Below, one piece after another: positions 1-13,200 of a stretch of 64,000 nucleotides of DNA. The position numbers and the translations under genes were made by a program. Origin of the DNA: Manis javanica (lineage: Eukaryota > Chordata > Mammalia > Pholidota > Manidae); assembly GCF_040802235.1 (NCBI RefSeq), contig NC_133158.1, forward strand, positions 164,521,401 through 164,585,400, written 5' to 3'. The first letter of the stretch is position 1. Each line of letters starts with the position of its first letter. Below the pieces are notes generated by a model. The model was not told the origin of the DNA. It saw only the letters and a program-made list of their open reading frames with translations, and did not search any database.

Positions 1-180
1 GATTAAATGAATTTTTAAAATATATTTTATCTAATTCAATATATCCAAAACACCATTTTGAAATGTAGTCAGTATGAAAGTTACTGAGATATTTTACGTC
101 CTTTTTCTCATACTAATTCTTTGAAATCCAGTGTGTATTTTACACTTATAGCACATTTCAATTTAGACACTAGATATTCA

Positions 181-515
181 CCAGATTTAGATTTAGATTT
201 CATAAAATTTACAGTTGGAAAAATCGATTTATAAACTTAAGTTGTTCCTATTCTTAAAAGTTTAGCAATAACTGAATCTAGTATCAGTTTAATTTAAATT
301 TTAAGTAATTTAAATTGAAATAGAAAATTCAGTTCCTCATTTGCTTTAGATTTAGATTTAGATTTCATAAAATTTACAGTTGGAAAAGTTGATTTATAAA
401 CTTAAGTTGTTCCAAATATTCTTAAAAGTTTAGCAATAACTAAATCTAGTATCAGTTTAATTTAAATTTTAAGTAAGTTAAATTGAAATAGAAAATTCAG
501 TTCCTCATTTGCACT
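181..515. repeat. Tandem duplication, two units of about 165 bp
   Basis: The stretch starting TTTCATAAAATTTACAGTTG occurs at 198 and again at 363. Both copies continue in parallel to TTCAGTTCCTCATTTGC, ending at 344 and 512, with a 3-bp indel and a few substitutions. The flanks (CACATTTCAAGTGCTC, CACCTGTGGCTC) belong to an old interspersed repeat, also seen at 16555-16745. Confidence 0.9.
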
Positions 516-1039
516 AGCCACATTTCAAGTGCTCGGCAGCCACCTGTGGCTCCCGTCAATCACACTGAACAGCACAGATCTGGACTGACTGAACAAAGCA
601 GGACCTCGCCAATCATCCAGCCCGACTTCCCATTTGACGGTTAAGAGAATTCAGGTCCTGAGAGGGGAGAAGCCTAAGACAAAGTCACCTGCTAAGTCCT
701 GGGGGAGGATATTAAGGGTTGAGACGGCTGAGTTCTGGCTGGTTTCTCCCCTTACTAGGTAAATGACCATAGACAAATAATTTTGTTGCAAGGAGCTTTC
801 CACAGATGGGTATTGCCCCTGCTCTGCTTCATTCAAAGTTAATACTTCAAAGAGGGTTATGAGGATAGAATTAAAAAATGAATGTGAAAATGTATGGTGA
901 GATTCCATAAAATAAGAGATTGTCACTCCAGAGTTTTCATTCATCATGCTTCTACTTCTTGATGTTATATAAATATTAGCCAGTCTGTAAGTCAGACCTC
1001 AAAAAACTACAAAATAATGATGAATATATCAGGATGAAC

Positions 1040-1040
<1 letters not shown>

Positions 1041-1082
<42 letters not shown>
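1041..1082. repeat. (AAT)n microsatellite
   Basis: Fourteen uninterrupted AAT units in the intron upstream of the 1220 exon. Probably length-polymorphic. Confidence 0.95.
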
Positions 1083-1219
1083 TGTTGATGACCATCACAC
1101 CAACTAGACTAAATTCTTATAAGGCAGAGGTTTTCTTGATGTCCCTTCCTGAGGTAGGAACATCGCTAAGACTAGCTAGAGTTCCGTTTTTGGTAACTGC
1201 TGTCCAATCTCCCATCTAG

Positions 1220-1444
1220 GTTTTTAGGATGATTGAAGAACGCCCCACACATGCCATCACTGTGCGTGTTTCCTACCTGGAAATTTATAATGAAAGCCTG
1301 TTTGATCTCCTGTCTACTCTGCCCTCTGCTGGACCATCAGTCACACCAATGACCATTGTGGAAAACCCTCAAGGGGTTTTCATTAAGGGCTTGTCAGTCC
1401 ACCTCACGAGTGAGGAAGAGGATGCATTTAGCCTCTTTTTTGAG
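1220..1444 (+). CDS. KIF9: KIF9 exon: motor domain, central beta strands
   Basis: The exon opens after a CTAG acceptor (1216-1219) with [12 protein letters not shown] and closes FSLFFE before the donor GTGAGA. It contains the kinesin signature [16 protein letters not shown]. It encodes 75 residues and both ends are phase 0. ATG 1229 is an internal methionine, not a start, because human KIF9 carries more than 120 residues before this point. Confidence 0.95.
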
Positions 1445-4221
1445 GTGAGATAATCAGGTATAAGGGTTCCTTCCTTCCACCCACCCTTCCTCCCTCCTCA
1501 GTTTTTTACTTACTTTAATAACCAGAATGAAAACTAACATGTGCTCATTTAGCAAATTCAGATAGTAATGAAAAATATTGGAACAAAGAAAGAATTCACT
1601 CATCTGTTTTCTATGTAAACAACAATAATATATATTTTGGCTTATTTCCTTCCAGTCTTTATTCCCATGCATTGTTTCTTTACATAGTTAGAATTGTCCT
1701 TTTTTCCAGTTAACTTTAAGTCACAGGCATTTGTGGTATTAAAAAAAATAAGGATTAACATGCTTAGTATACAAGTTCTTACGAACTGATAAAAAAAATT
1801 CCCCAATGGAAGTTATTCTTTTAAAAGCATACATATTGGAACTCTTATATATTGCTGGTGAAATATAAAATGGTGCAATCATTTTGTCATTTTCCTAAAA
1901 AGTTAAATATTAATTTTATCATAGGATCTAGCAATTTTACTCCTAGGTATCCACCGAAGAAAAAGGAAAGCATATGGGCACACAAAGACTTATAGGCAAA
2001 TATTTATAGCAGCATTATTCATAATAGCTAAAGACTGGAAATACGCAGCATTTTATGGCATTGTATGTCACCAAACCCTTTTTTGAAGCCGTATGGAAAT
2101 CCTCAGGGGTGATTTAAATCTGGATCCCATGCATCTTCAGGAAAGAAAGAGCCTCCCAAGAGGTAGCAATGGGGCACCCTTGCCTTTTTGTTGCTCCTAA
2201 AATTTCACCATGAAGAGTGCTATTTGCTGTAGGTTTCTGGTACCTTATGACTAAAGAAGGTCCAAGTTTGTGAAAAGTTCTTATCACAAATAAATATTTA
2301 TTTATAACCTTAGAAATAAGCACTCCCCTGACTTGTATGTTCATTTCCTTCATCATCTTTTGAATTTTACCACCTATGTTCATCAAATAGCACAGTTTAA
2401 TTTTTTTTGAAATTTATATAAAAGGAATCATGTAGGATGAATTATCTTATTTGTTTTAACTTCTACCTATTTTATGCAAAATTATTTGTTCTTGCTGTAT
2501 GTTTTTCATTTTTATCATGGTATTACATGATGTGAATATACTACAATTTAGTTATCCATTCTACACTGATGACATTTTCCTAGTTTGGGAGTATTTCACA
2601 CAATGCCAATAAGAATGTTCTTGTGTGTATACCTGGTATGCATGAGTATAACTTTCTCTAGATAAAGCCAAGGACTGTGACTGCTGGATCATAGATTATG
2701 TGTGTCTTAAGCTTTCTTAGATGATGACAACTATTTTCTGTAGTGGTATACTTCCACAGCAGGTGATCAGAATATCCATTATCCTGACCTTAAAATTTTG
2801 ACCAGTCTGGCTGGTACACAGTATTTCCCACTGTGGTCTTGGTTTACATCCCTGATTACCAATGAGATTAAAGATCTTTTCACTTGTTTATTGACCATTT
2901 GAATATCCCTGTTCATGTCTTTTGTTTATCTCCTTTACAGGTGTCTTTTTTTCTCTTACTTATTGTATAAATTATTGATACATTCTGAAAAAGAGTTCTT
3001 TTTTAGTTATGTGTATTGCAAATATCTTCTATTTCCTGTGGCTTGCTTTTTTCCCTCTTCCTGTGTTATTTGATGAACAAAATTTTTAATTTTAGGTTAG
3101 TTGAGTGTGTATAAACTTCCTGTTTAGGCTATTTGTGTAAAGAGCATGTAAGGATTTTAAAAAATCTGAACTTTTGAAGCCATCTGAGCTTTTTTTTGAG
3201 AGGTTTTTGATTATAGATTGAATCTCCTTATAATAATTGGTCTGTTCATATTTTCTATTTCATAATGATTCAGTCTTGATACTCTGACAGTCTTTATCTT
3301 TTAAATCATTTCACACCATGTGCACTTGAAGTACTTATGTATTTGGGTTAGATTATTCCTAGGTATTTGATTTGATTTGATTTGATTTGATGCAATTATA
3401 AATGGGATTGTTTTTCTTTGATTTGATTTGATGCAATTGTAAATGGGATTGTTTTTCTTAATTTCACTTTCATCTTCAGTTGACTTCAATCCTTTTTAAT
3501 ATATGCACTCAATGGTATAAATTTCCCTCTGAACACCACTTTTGCTGCATCCCACAAATTTTGATAAGTCATGTTTTCATTTTTTATGTCATTCAAAATA
3601 TTCTTGAGATTTCATTTTTTGACTCATGTTATAAAAAAGTATATTGTTTAATCGCCACATATTTGGGGATTTTCCAGTTGTATTTCTGTTACTGATTTCT
3701 AGTTTAATTCCACTGTGGCTTCAAGCAGACATTGTCTGATTCTTCTTAAGTTTTTTCAGGTGTGTTTTTGCCCCCGAATATTGTCTGTCATGATGAATGT
3801 TCCACGTGAGCTTGAGAAGAATGCATGTGCTGCTGGTACCGCCTTGTGATTTTTTTTTTTTTTGAGAGCTGGATGTAAAGTCCTGGGTGAAAGGAACTGG
3901 GTGAAAGGGTTCCATGGATGTTTCTGCTACAATACACTGATTCTCTATCTCTGCTTCCCTGTCCCTCCAGTTTTTGGGTAGTGATTTGCCCTGTAACCTC
4001 ACTTCTCTTACAGATTTAAGAAGGGTTGTTGGTTTTTCACTGTATTGAGCTTTTTGTTTGTTTAGATGAAGTGATGACTTCCTAGATTCTTACATGTGAA
4101 CCCAAAACCAGAACAGTAATCTCTTTAGATTTATTTTCTAGTTTCCTGGTTCTCTCTTCTGCAGAGTACAGGGTGTCAAGTCCAAAACTGAAGAGTCTCT
4201 CCCATATTTATATTTGCATGT

Positions 4222-4270
<49 letters not shown>

Positions 4271-7200
4271 CCGTGCCTCTGAATCAGAAATCAGACCTCT
4301 ATTACTCAGAGCCTCACAATGGTAATAATGGCTATAGTAATACTGTAGCAGTTTCCTACACCCCACTGCCCCATAGAGCAACACAGTGAGGGTGGATGTC
4401 ACATGTATTTAGAAAGGCGAGGAGAGTCTACGGTATGGAGAGAAATTCCAAAGCTATGAATCTCAGAATTTATACATTTATTCTTCTCTGTGGGTATAGA
4501 GATTTTAGGGTTGCAGTTAGGCACAGAAAGGGAAAATGAGAGACAGCATTGTTTTATTTTGAAATGTAAACAAATCCTGTCTTGGGAAAGGAGAGGAACA
4601 TCTCTATCCTGGAATTTAAGCATTTTGCTTTGAGGAAAAAGAAACCTTTATGGGAATAGATGGCTTGGGTACAGGGACAGGGAGCAGAAGGAGTTGGAGG
4701 AGGAGACAAGTGGTTTAGAGTGCGAAGAGCAAATGGCTCTAGTGGAAAAAGAAGATATTTTCTATCTTTATAACACATCTGTTTCATTGCTCAGAGAAAT
4801 ACCAAGAACTCCAACAAGGACTGCCTTATAGCAGCCAGTCTTCAGGTGTGCTAAGCGTAGTGAGAGCATTAGTTCTTGCTTAGTTCCTGGATTCCTGCTC
4901 CTGCTTTGTGCCTGGCCCCTGAGTACTTCTCTCACTTTCTTGCTATCTCAGCCGTGCATTCCAAAGGAAGTCTTATATATCCTGTCTACCATCTTTCAGT
5001 GTTCTGCAGTAGGAGGATTTCTGAATACTTAGTCCATTGTATTGCTGGAAGCCCTCTTCATGTTTTGGGTTGAGTACAGTGCAAAAGGTGTAAGATTTGG
5101 AGCAAGGGGAACATGGCTTCAAATCCAGGTTTCCTTCAAGCAGTGAAGCCTTAGTCTTGAGCAAATCACTCATCTCTCCAAGCCCCAGTTTGCTTATGTT
5201 TAGAAGTGGAGGTGCTAATAGTACCTATTCCAGAGGTCCTTATAAGAATTAGATGGGATCATTAAACCCCTTGATATGAATAAAAAAAAAAAAAGAATTA
5301 GATGGGATCAGGCCTTTTCTTTCTTTTTTTATAATTGTGGTGTAACAACATATAATACTATATTAGTTGCAGGTATACTACATAATTTGATATTTATATG
5401 TATTGCAAAATGATCTCCACAATAAGTCTAGTTCACATCTGTCACCGTACAGTTATAAATATTTTTCTTGTAATGAGAACTTTTAAGATCTACCCTCTAA
5501 GCAAATTTCAAATATGAAATACAGTATTGTTATCTGTTAATTGTTAATACAGTAATAGTCACCATGCTGTACATTACATCCCCCATGACTTACTAATTTT
5601 ATAAACATTTGAAAGTGGAATTCAGATCATATGGTAGTTCTAGTTTTAATTTTTTGAAGAACCTTCATGCTGTTTTCCATAGTGGCTGCACCAAAATAAT
5701 CAGGCATTTGAACATCTACCACAGGGCCTTAGATGCAGTAAGCGCTCAATAGATGATGTTCAGAAGCATCATTGGTATTGTTCAAGCTCTCATATTTAGA
5801 ATTGACCCAGACATTTTGCTAGCATTTGCTAGCAGCAATAATTTCTCAAGCCTCGATGCCTTCCAGGGCCATGTCTTTGCTGAGCTCTGATGGTAGAAAG
5901 AGAATTCTGAAGCCTAAAGACATTCACTATGGGGTGGGAAAGGGAAAGGATGAAACCTGTGATGACCAGGGTGGGGTGTGAGCTGTGCTCCAGGAGTGGC
6001 AGGCGCCTGCGTGCATGTGGGCCAGAGCTGGGGCAGTCGGGACAGGACTCTTGACTGAGGAAAGGGCACCGCTTTGGCCTTCAGGGCTTGCTTACCAGAA
6101 GCCAGACAGACAAGGGAAGAGGGGACTTCAGAAGGAGAGGACTGAAGAATAAAGGTGAAGTGACCCCTTACACTCTTAGCAAATGTCACTACATTTGTAG
6201 GACAGGTAGACAGTGAGAGATATACACAAAGGTGTAAAGATATAGCCATCGGGGTCAGCCAGGCCTGCTCTGCAGCCCACAGCCGCCGCCCTTTGTCTTT
6301 GTACCTCTGCTCTTCTCAAGACCCATGGCTTTGCTGCTTTGGGGTTTGTTCATAGCCTTTCTCAGGGGCCTTTAAAAAGATAGGAGTCCCTCTTGCAAGG
6401 ACTTTTTAGTCTAAGAACAGCCATTCTGCTATGTCTTCTTATAAGTATATTCTGGTCATAGGGCCCAATCTTGTGAGAGGCAAGGTCCTGCTCTCCCTTT
6501 AAAATTACAAATTATTGATTTTTCCTAATTTTAAGAAGTAATACATATTCACTGTAAAAAAATAAACAGGAAAGCACATACCTATGTAAAAGAGAAAAAA
6601 TCATCTATAAATCTCAAACCAGAAGTGACCATTGTTAACATCTTGGTAGCAGCATCTATTTATTCTTTTTCTACAAATGCTTTTGCATTCCTTAGATTTG
6701 TACCATCATATGATTTTGCCCTTCCTTCTGTTAATGTGGTATACCATATTGAGTGATTTGCATTCCTTGACCCATCCTTGCATCCCCAGGGGTAAATCCC
6801 ATTGGGGTGAATGATTCTTTACTGTGCTGTTGAAGCCAGTCTGCTATGATTTCACATTCTGCATTTCTCTGTTATTCAAAACTCTTTGTCATTGGTTTCC
6901 TGGCTGCATAACATTTCCCAATTGTTGGATATATATGTGCATTGAGATTCAGTATTCATGAACATTTTAAAGGCTCTTCATTCTTACTGCCACTTTGCTT
7001 TCGCTTTTCAGAAAGTTATACAAATTCACCTGTGCCAAGCGGTGCATGAAAGTGTAGGTCTGGACTCCATTTGTCTCCCATTCTACTAGTTTATAAATGA
7101 AACTCACCTGGAAGGTCTGACTGATGGCAGTGATAGGAGATCAACTGTGTAGCTATCAATATAGTTGAAAATTACCTGAATTTTAATTTTTCAAAATGTC

Positions 7201-10200
7201 TGCATTTTCCCTTCTCTTCAGGGAGAGACCAACAGGATTATAGCCTCCCACACAATGAACAAAAACTCATCCAGGTCACACTGCATTTTCACCATCTACG
7301 TGGAGGTAAGTGTGAGTTCTTTGAACAGCCTGGGAGGGGGTGGTCGATTCCTGTGGGGCAGCTCAGTCAGGAGCTTCTCCCTGTGGTAGTCTAACCTCTG
7401 TTTGGATGTTTCATAGGCTCATTCGCTGACCTTATCAGATGAAAAGTACATCACTTCCAAAATTAACTTGGTGGATCTAGCAGGCTCTGAAAGGCTGGGG
7501 AAGTCTGGGGTAAGTGCGGGAAAGAGGAGGTTCCTTCTCAGTAAGACACAGCCCGTTTCTGACACAGTGCTAGTGCATGTGGGCCCTCCCTTTGTGGGCA
7601 TCCATGAGTGCAGTCCTGAGCTAGGTGCAGTAGGAAGTGCAGGCTCGACCCTGTGGAGCTGGAGGGACAGAATTAACAAAGGTGAAACAGCTGCAACACA
7701 GAGACAAGTCCTACCTGATAGGATTTTTGTGAACATTAAATGAGATGGGATGATGGCCCCTGAATTCTTAGCAAGATGCCTGGCACTTCGTAAGTGCTCA
7801 GTAAAAGCTCCATGCTAGAGTTAGTGTTAGTATTTCTCTGTGTATGAGTGTGAGTGTTCACATGCCTATTTGCATGAGTGTTTCATCCCAAATATTCATA
7901 TAAGTATGACTATTAGCATAAATATCACAAGAGTATTCAGATGAATATTCCTATGTGCATTCAGATGAGTATATTTGTGTGAATATTCACAGGATTATTT
8001 GTTCAGATCTTCCTACATATATTCATATTAGTGTGAATTGTAGGTGAGTTCACATAAGTATTCATATTTACATTAGCATTCACATGATTATTTTTGTATG
8101 GGTATTCCTTTGAATATTAGTATTAGCCCACGATGGAATACAGTTGACACTGAACAACTTGGGGGTTAGGGGCACTGACCCCCCATGCCATTAAAAATAT
8201 GCATTTAAGTCTTGACTTCCCAGGAAATTAACTATTACTAGCGTACTGTTGATGGATGGCTTACTGAAACACAAACAGCTGATTAACGCATCTTGTATGT
8301 TATATGCATTATGTATAGTATTCTTTCAATAAAGTAGGTTAGAGAAAACGTTTTTTCAAATTGTCCCAAATCTCAAAAAATTTTTCCAGTGTATTTATTG
8401 AAAAAATTTTTGGTTATAAGTGGACCCATGCAGTTCAAACCCCTGTTGGGGTTAACAATCTGATGACAATGAGAGAGGACCCAGGTTGTGAGAGGGAGGC
8501 TCTGGCCTGGCCACAGACCTGCAGTGTTCTTAGCAGGGCAGCCTTCCCACTTGGTCTAAAGCGGAGCTAACTTTTTTTGGTTTGTAGTCTGAAGGCCGAG
8601 TCCCGAAGGAAGCCACCTACATCAACAAGTCACTGTCGTTCCTGGAGCAGGCCATCATTGCCCGTGGGGACCAGAAGCGCGACCACATCCCCTTCCGGCA
8701 GTGCAAGCTCACCCATGCCCTGAAGGACTCACTAGGTGAGGGTGTGGTTGGTGCTTGGGGAGGAGGGACAAGCCTGGCACATCTGTTCCTGTTGATAATG
8801 GAGTGGCTCCCTCTCAGTGGCACAGTTGCTTTGGACACACCTGAAAAGGCAGAGTCCAGCCCAGTGTCCTCCTCTTTCACCGACAGTGTGTCATGCTGTC
8901 TGCTTCTGAGAACATTTGCTTAAGTTTTTGCCTTTACCAGGAATACCTTTCCCCTCATCCCTAAACCAACTGCAGAATCCTTCATTGGCTTGAAGACCAG
9001 ATGGAGGGCCTCTCCCGTGACGTCTTTCCGTCCTTTACACCTCTATGACAGAGGAGCAGGGGCTGTGTCTTGTCATCCTTATGTCCCCAGGCTTTCATGA
9101 CACAGTCATTGGCTTCTGATGATTAACTGACTACCACCTGAGCAAAGCCCTGCCCCACCACCTCTCCCTTGACCCTGCCCCTCCCTGCCCCATGCCGTCT
9201 CTCTGCTGTTCCCCGTGTCCTCTTTTAGCTACATCTGGTGACCTCACCCGCTCCCCTCCCTCCTCCCTTGCCTCCCAGCCTCATACATGCTTGGGTGTGT
9301 CCTCTATGACCCCACCTTTATCAGTTCAGGCTGCTATATAAAAATACCACAGACTTAACCAATAGACGTTTGTTTTCCACAGTTCTTGGGGCTGAAAGTC
9401 CCAGATCCAGGTCTGACAGGGATGGCTCCTGGTGAGGTCTCTCTTCCTGGCTTGTAATGGCCCTTCTTACTGTGTCTTCACATAGCAGAGAGAAGAAAAA
9501 GAGAGAGGCCAGAGAGACAGATGGAGCTCTGGTCACGTCTTGCCGTCCTGTAAGGACACTGAGCCCATCATGGGGACTCCACCTCATGATGTCCTCTTAC
9601 CTAATCGCCTCCTGCAGGCCCTGCCTCCAAACACGGTCATCCTGGGGTTAGGCCTTCAAGGCTGCATATGAACTGGGGAGGGAACCAAACATTCAGTCCA
9701 TAACAGACTCCCACTGGCCTCAGAGGATCTCTTAGCAGAAAACCCACATGGTTCATGGCCCTTCTGTGTCCTGCTTTCTGCAGGGGGAAATTGCCATGTG
9801 GTCCTTGTAACAAACATCTATGGAGAAGCTGCCCAGTTAGAAGAGACGGTACGTAAAGACAGCCAATGCAACCAGATTGGAATCCCTGCTCGTGGGCACC
9901 AGGGCTGGCTCTGGGCTGGCCAAGCTAGCCACAGACATTGTCAGGAGTGGAGGGACCAGGGGATGAGTCTGAGCCAAAGTTGCAGAGGAGGCCCAGCCAG
10001 AATTCAAATACCAAGTACCCAGGGGTGGAAGCCATGTCGAGGAAGAAGCAGGGCAGGAGGTAGTCTCAGTGCACAGGCCTGTGTGGGGGCAGGAGGCTGA
10101 TAGCCAGCTTTGTGAGGGAAGGGGCCATGCATCTGGGGTGCTGCTCCTGTGAATTGGGATCTAGGATAGCTGATTCCTTGTTTTTCATAACCACACATTT

Positions 10201-13200
10201 AAAAATCTTGAGAACACCCAAGGGTTCCAGGCTGTGGTTATAGGGCTAGTGTGAGCTGATAGGTGTTAAGCACCTTGCTTTGTGCAAGGTGGGGAGGGGG
10301 GCAGCTCAGCAGAGATGAGGCATACCTGGCTTTGGGCCTCAGAGTTCCCAGCCAAGGCCCTAAGTAATGTGAGAGGCCCAGATGGCCAGGGGTCCTGCAG
10401 AGGAGGTAGGTATTTTTCCTGAAGCTGGGATAAGAAAGGTAGCTGCTGAACTGGCTGGGGTTAAAGGATGGTATGGAGAGCAGAGATGCTCCTGGCAGAG
10501 GGGACAGTGGGCCTGGAGGTGAGTCTGCCAGGACCATCTGTCTACTGTAGGGGCGGGCTCAAGAAGGAAAGGCAGAAGGAAGTGCAGGGGCTGGGTGAGC
10601 CCTGGTGGCTAGGCTGAGGCCTTGGCTGTTCAGCAGGTGGTTGGGGCTGTCACAGGATTTAAGGAGGGGAAGGCTGTGGCCAGAGTTGTGACTCAGGGAG
10701 ACTAACCCAGTGGCAGGACATGGGCGACTTGAGGAGGGAAGAAGCTTGTATAACCCAGAAGCAGTAATATGGGGCCCCATGCTGGGCTAAGGCAGGGACA
10801 CAGTGAGCCCACACAGCTGAGCACCCAGGCTGGGGCTCCCTCCTCCCTATGAAGGACCACCCATCATAAAGAAGACAGGTTTGGAAAGCTCTCCTTAGAA
10901 TTTTGCTTTTCAGTTATGGATATTTAGGGCAAGCGTTAGTCATCTGGAGAATCCACCTAAGTGAAACAGATTGTTTCCAGGCACACTGCAGGGCAAGGTG
11001 TTCCTGCAGAGCCTCCCAGCTTCATGCATTAAGGACTGTTCTAGCTTCCAGAGGGAGCATTCCTGTCACACAGCCAGTACCCTGGGGCTTGGGAGGCTGG
11101 GGAGGGGAGCTCCAGCTGACGTGCAGGCAGCATCCCCAGAGCAAGGCTTCAGGAACCTGGTCTCAGAGCATAACAAAGCACGGGTGAACCCCAAGAGGAT
11201 CCAGATAAAAACTGGCTTCCTGACTGCCTTATTGAGAAAGATGCCCTCCAAGACCATTGGAAGGTCCCTCTCTCCCTATATCCCCACCCCTGAGATGGTC
11301 ACTGCACAGGAAGCAACTCTCTGGTGTCTGCTATCCCCAGAGGCTTGTGCCCATGTGGCTCAGAATCTCTGCCCAGGACTGAGCCCACAGAACCCAGAGA
11401 CGCTGCTAAAGGGGTCTCAGAGGTTTGGGACAAAGGCATGTAGGAGGTGTGGAAGCTAATGGTTTTCTTCTCCAAATGTTTTAAACTAAAACTGTTCCTG
11501 TCACAGATTGTGTTGCTTTATGGAGTGATACTGCATGTGTGTGTGTTGGGGGTCGGGGCAACCACAGTGAGGGTCTCATGGTCACATTTGTAGCTACACC
11601 TGGGGCAAGAGAGTCTGATTTCACGCTGTGCAGAAGCGACTCCAACTGTAATGACAGGGCCTCTTCCTGAGGGCTCGCTGTGAGCCAGTTCTGTCCAGAG
11701 CACATTGCATACCTCATCACTAAGTCTCCGGGTGACCCTGCAGGGCAGGTCTCCCTGACTTACACAGAGAAGTTATAAAACCTGCCAGCTTGCACAGCTG
11801 CTTAGCGGCAGAACTCAGCCAGACCAGACTGCCCAAAGGAAGAGCCTTCCAGTCCTCCTCTCGGCTGTTTCCGGTGACCCGCCCCCCTCCGAGTCTGCTT
11901 CCCTGTTTCAGGGCCTTGAGCCAGCCCAGTGTGGTATGCGGCTGGGGTCTCAGGGCCTGCCTTGTGCCACCACTGGCTGCTCCTCACTGCCAGGGAGCAG
12001 CCCTTCAGCCCTCATGTAATGTCAGTACAGTGGAGCTCTTTCCCTAGTGCCTGTTTCTGTGGCTGCCTCATGGGCCTCCAGCCACAATTACCCCTGGCTG
12101 GCTGCCCCTCCAGAGGGGCTCAGGCAGGACCCCCCAGACATCACTCTGTGGACTCAGGAGACCCCACAGTCCATTAATGTGTAGGAGCATGCCCCTATGT
12201 AGAGATTCCCAGTGAACTCCTTTGACATGTTTTGCAAATATCTCTACTTACAAGTAATTGGCCAAACACAGAGAGGGCTTGTCTGATCTATTTTTCAGCT
12301 ATCTTCACTGCAGTTCACCAGTAGGATGAAGCTGGTCACCACTAAGCCTGCTGTCAATGAGAAGTATGACACCGAGGTACTAAGGGGCTTGTGGGTAGGC
12401 AGCTTACTGTGGGAGGGTGTGTTGGCTGGCGTCCTGCCTCAACCACAGGTACCTGTGCCATTCTAGGTCAGTCCTTTTCCACTCTGGGATAGCCCAGAGT
12501 CTTCAGACTCCCTGAAGACCCCACCGGGGGCCCCTACAAAGGTAAAAGGGCTAGGTCAGGCCACCACCTGGTTTATAGGTGGGGCTTTGGGGTACCTGAG
12601 TACCCTGGGCTTCTATATGAGAATTCCTTAGAGCTAACTGTTTCAGAGCTAAATCAGTGTGGACCATCTCAGACTCATCTAGTATGTCACTGCAGAACCT
12701 CTTTCCTCCCAGCCTGTATGATCCCTCCCAGCATGCAGAGCCGACCAACCAGAAGGAATGCTCAGTACCACCATTCACCAGGGAAATGCAAATTAAACCT
12801 TAGTGGAATTCCACCCTCAAAGTAGCAAAAATCAGAATTTTTCTGACAATCCAAAATGACAGAATGTGCAGAAATGGGAGAGCTTATTTCTGGTGAGTGT
12901 AATTGATACAACCACTTTGGAGAGCATTTTGACAACACCTAGCTAAGTAAAAACATATTTACCAATAATTTGACTTCCCTTTAAGATTCTAGTGGAATCA
13001 TAGTTACTCAAGATGGGAACACGATGCATATCCTCAGCTCATGACAGAGCAGTTGAGGTAAACCTGCTTAACTAAATCCTGAGGGATTCTAAACCCTGAG
13101 GGAAAATAACTGTCTGGTTCTGTGGAACTAACTGATGATTTGGAGGTCGAGGAGAGATTAGAGCTTAGAGTCATGGTTCTTGAACTTGAGCAGGCATCAG

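Noticed and set aside
4208-4402. Open frame with a Cys-Val repeat
   Set aside because: Produced by the (CA)n microsatellite.
10971-11459. 162-codon open frame on the + strand
   Set aside because: Intronic, with no splice signals and no family resemblance.
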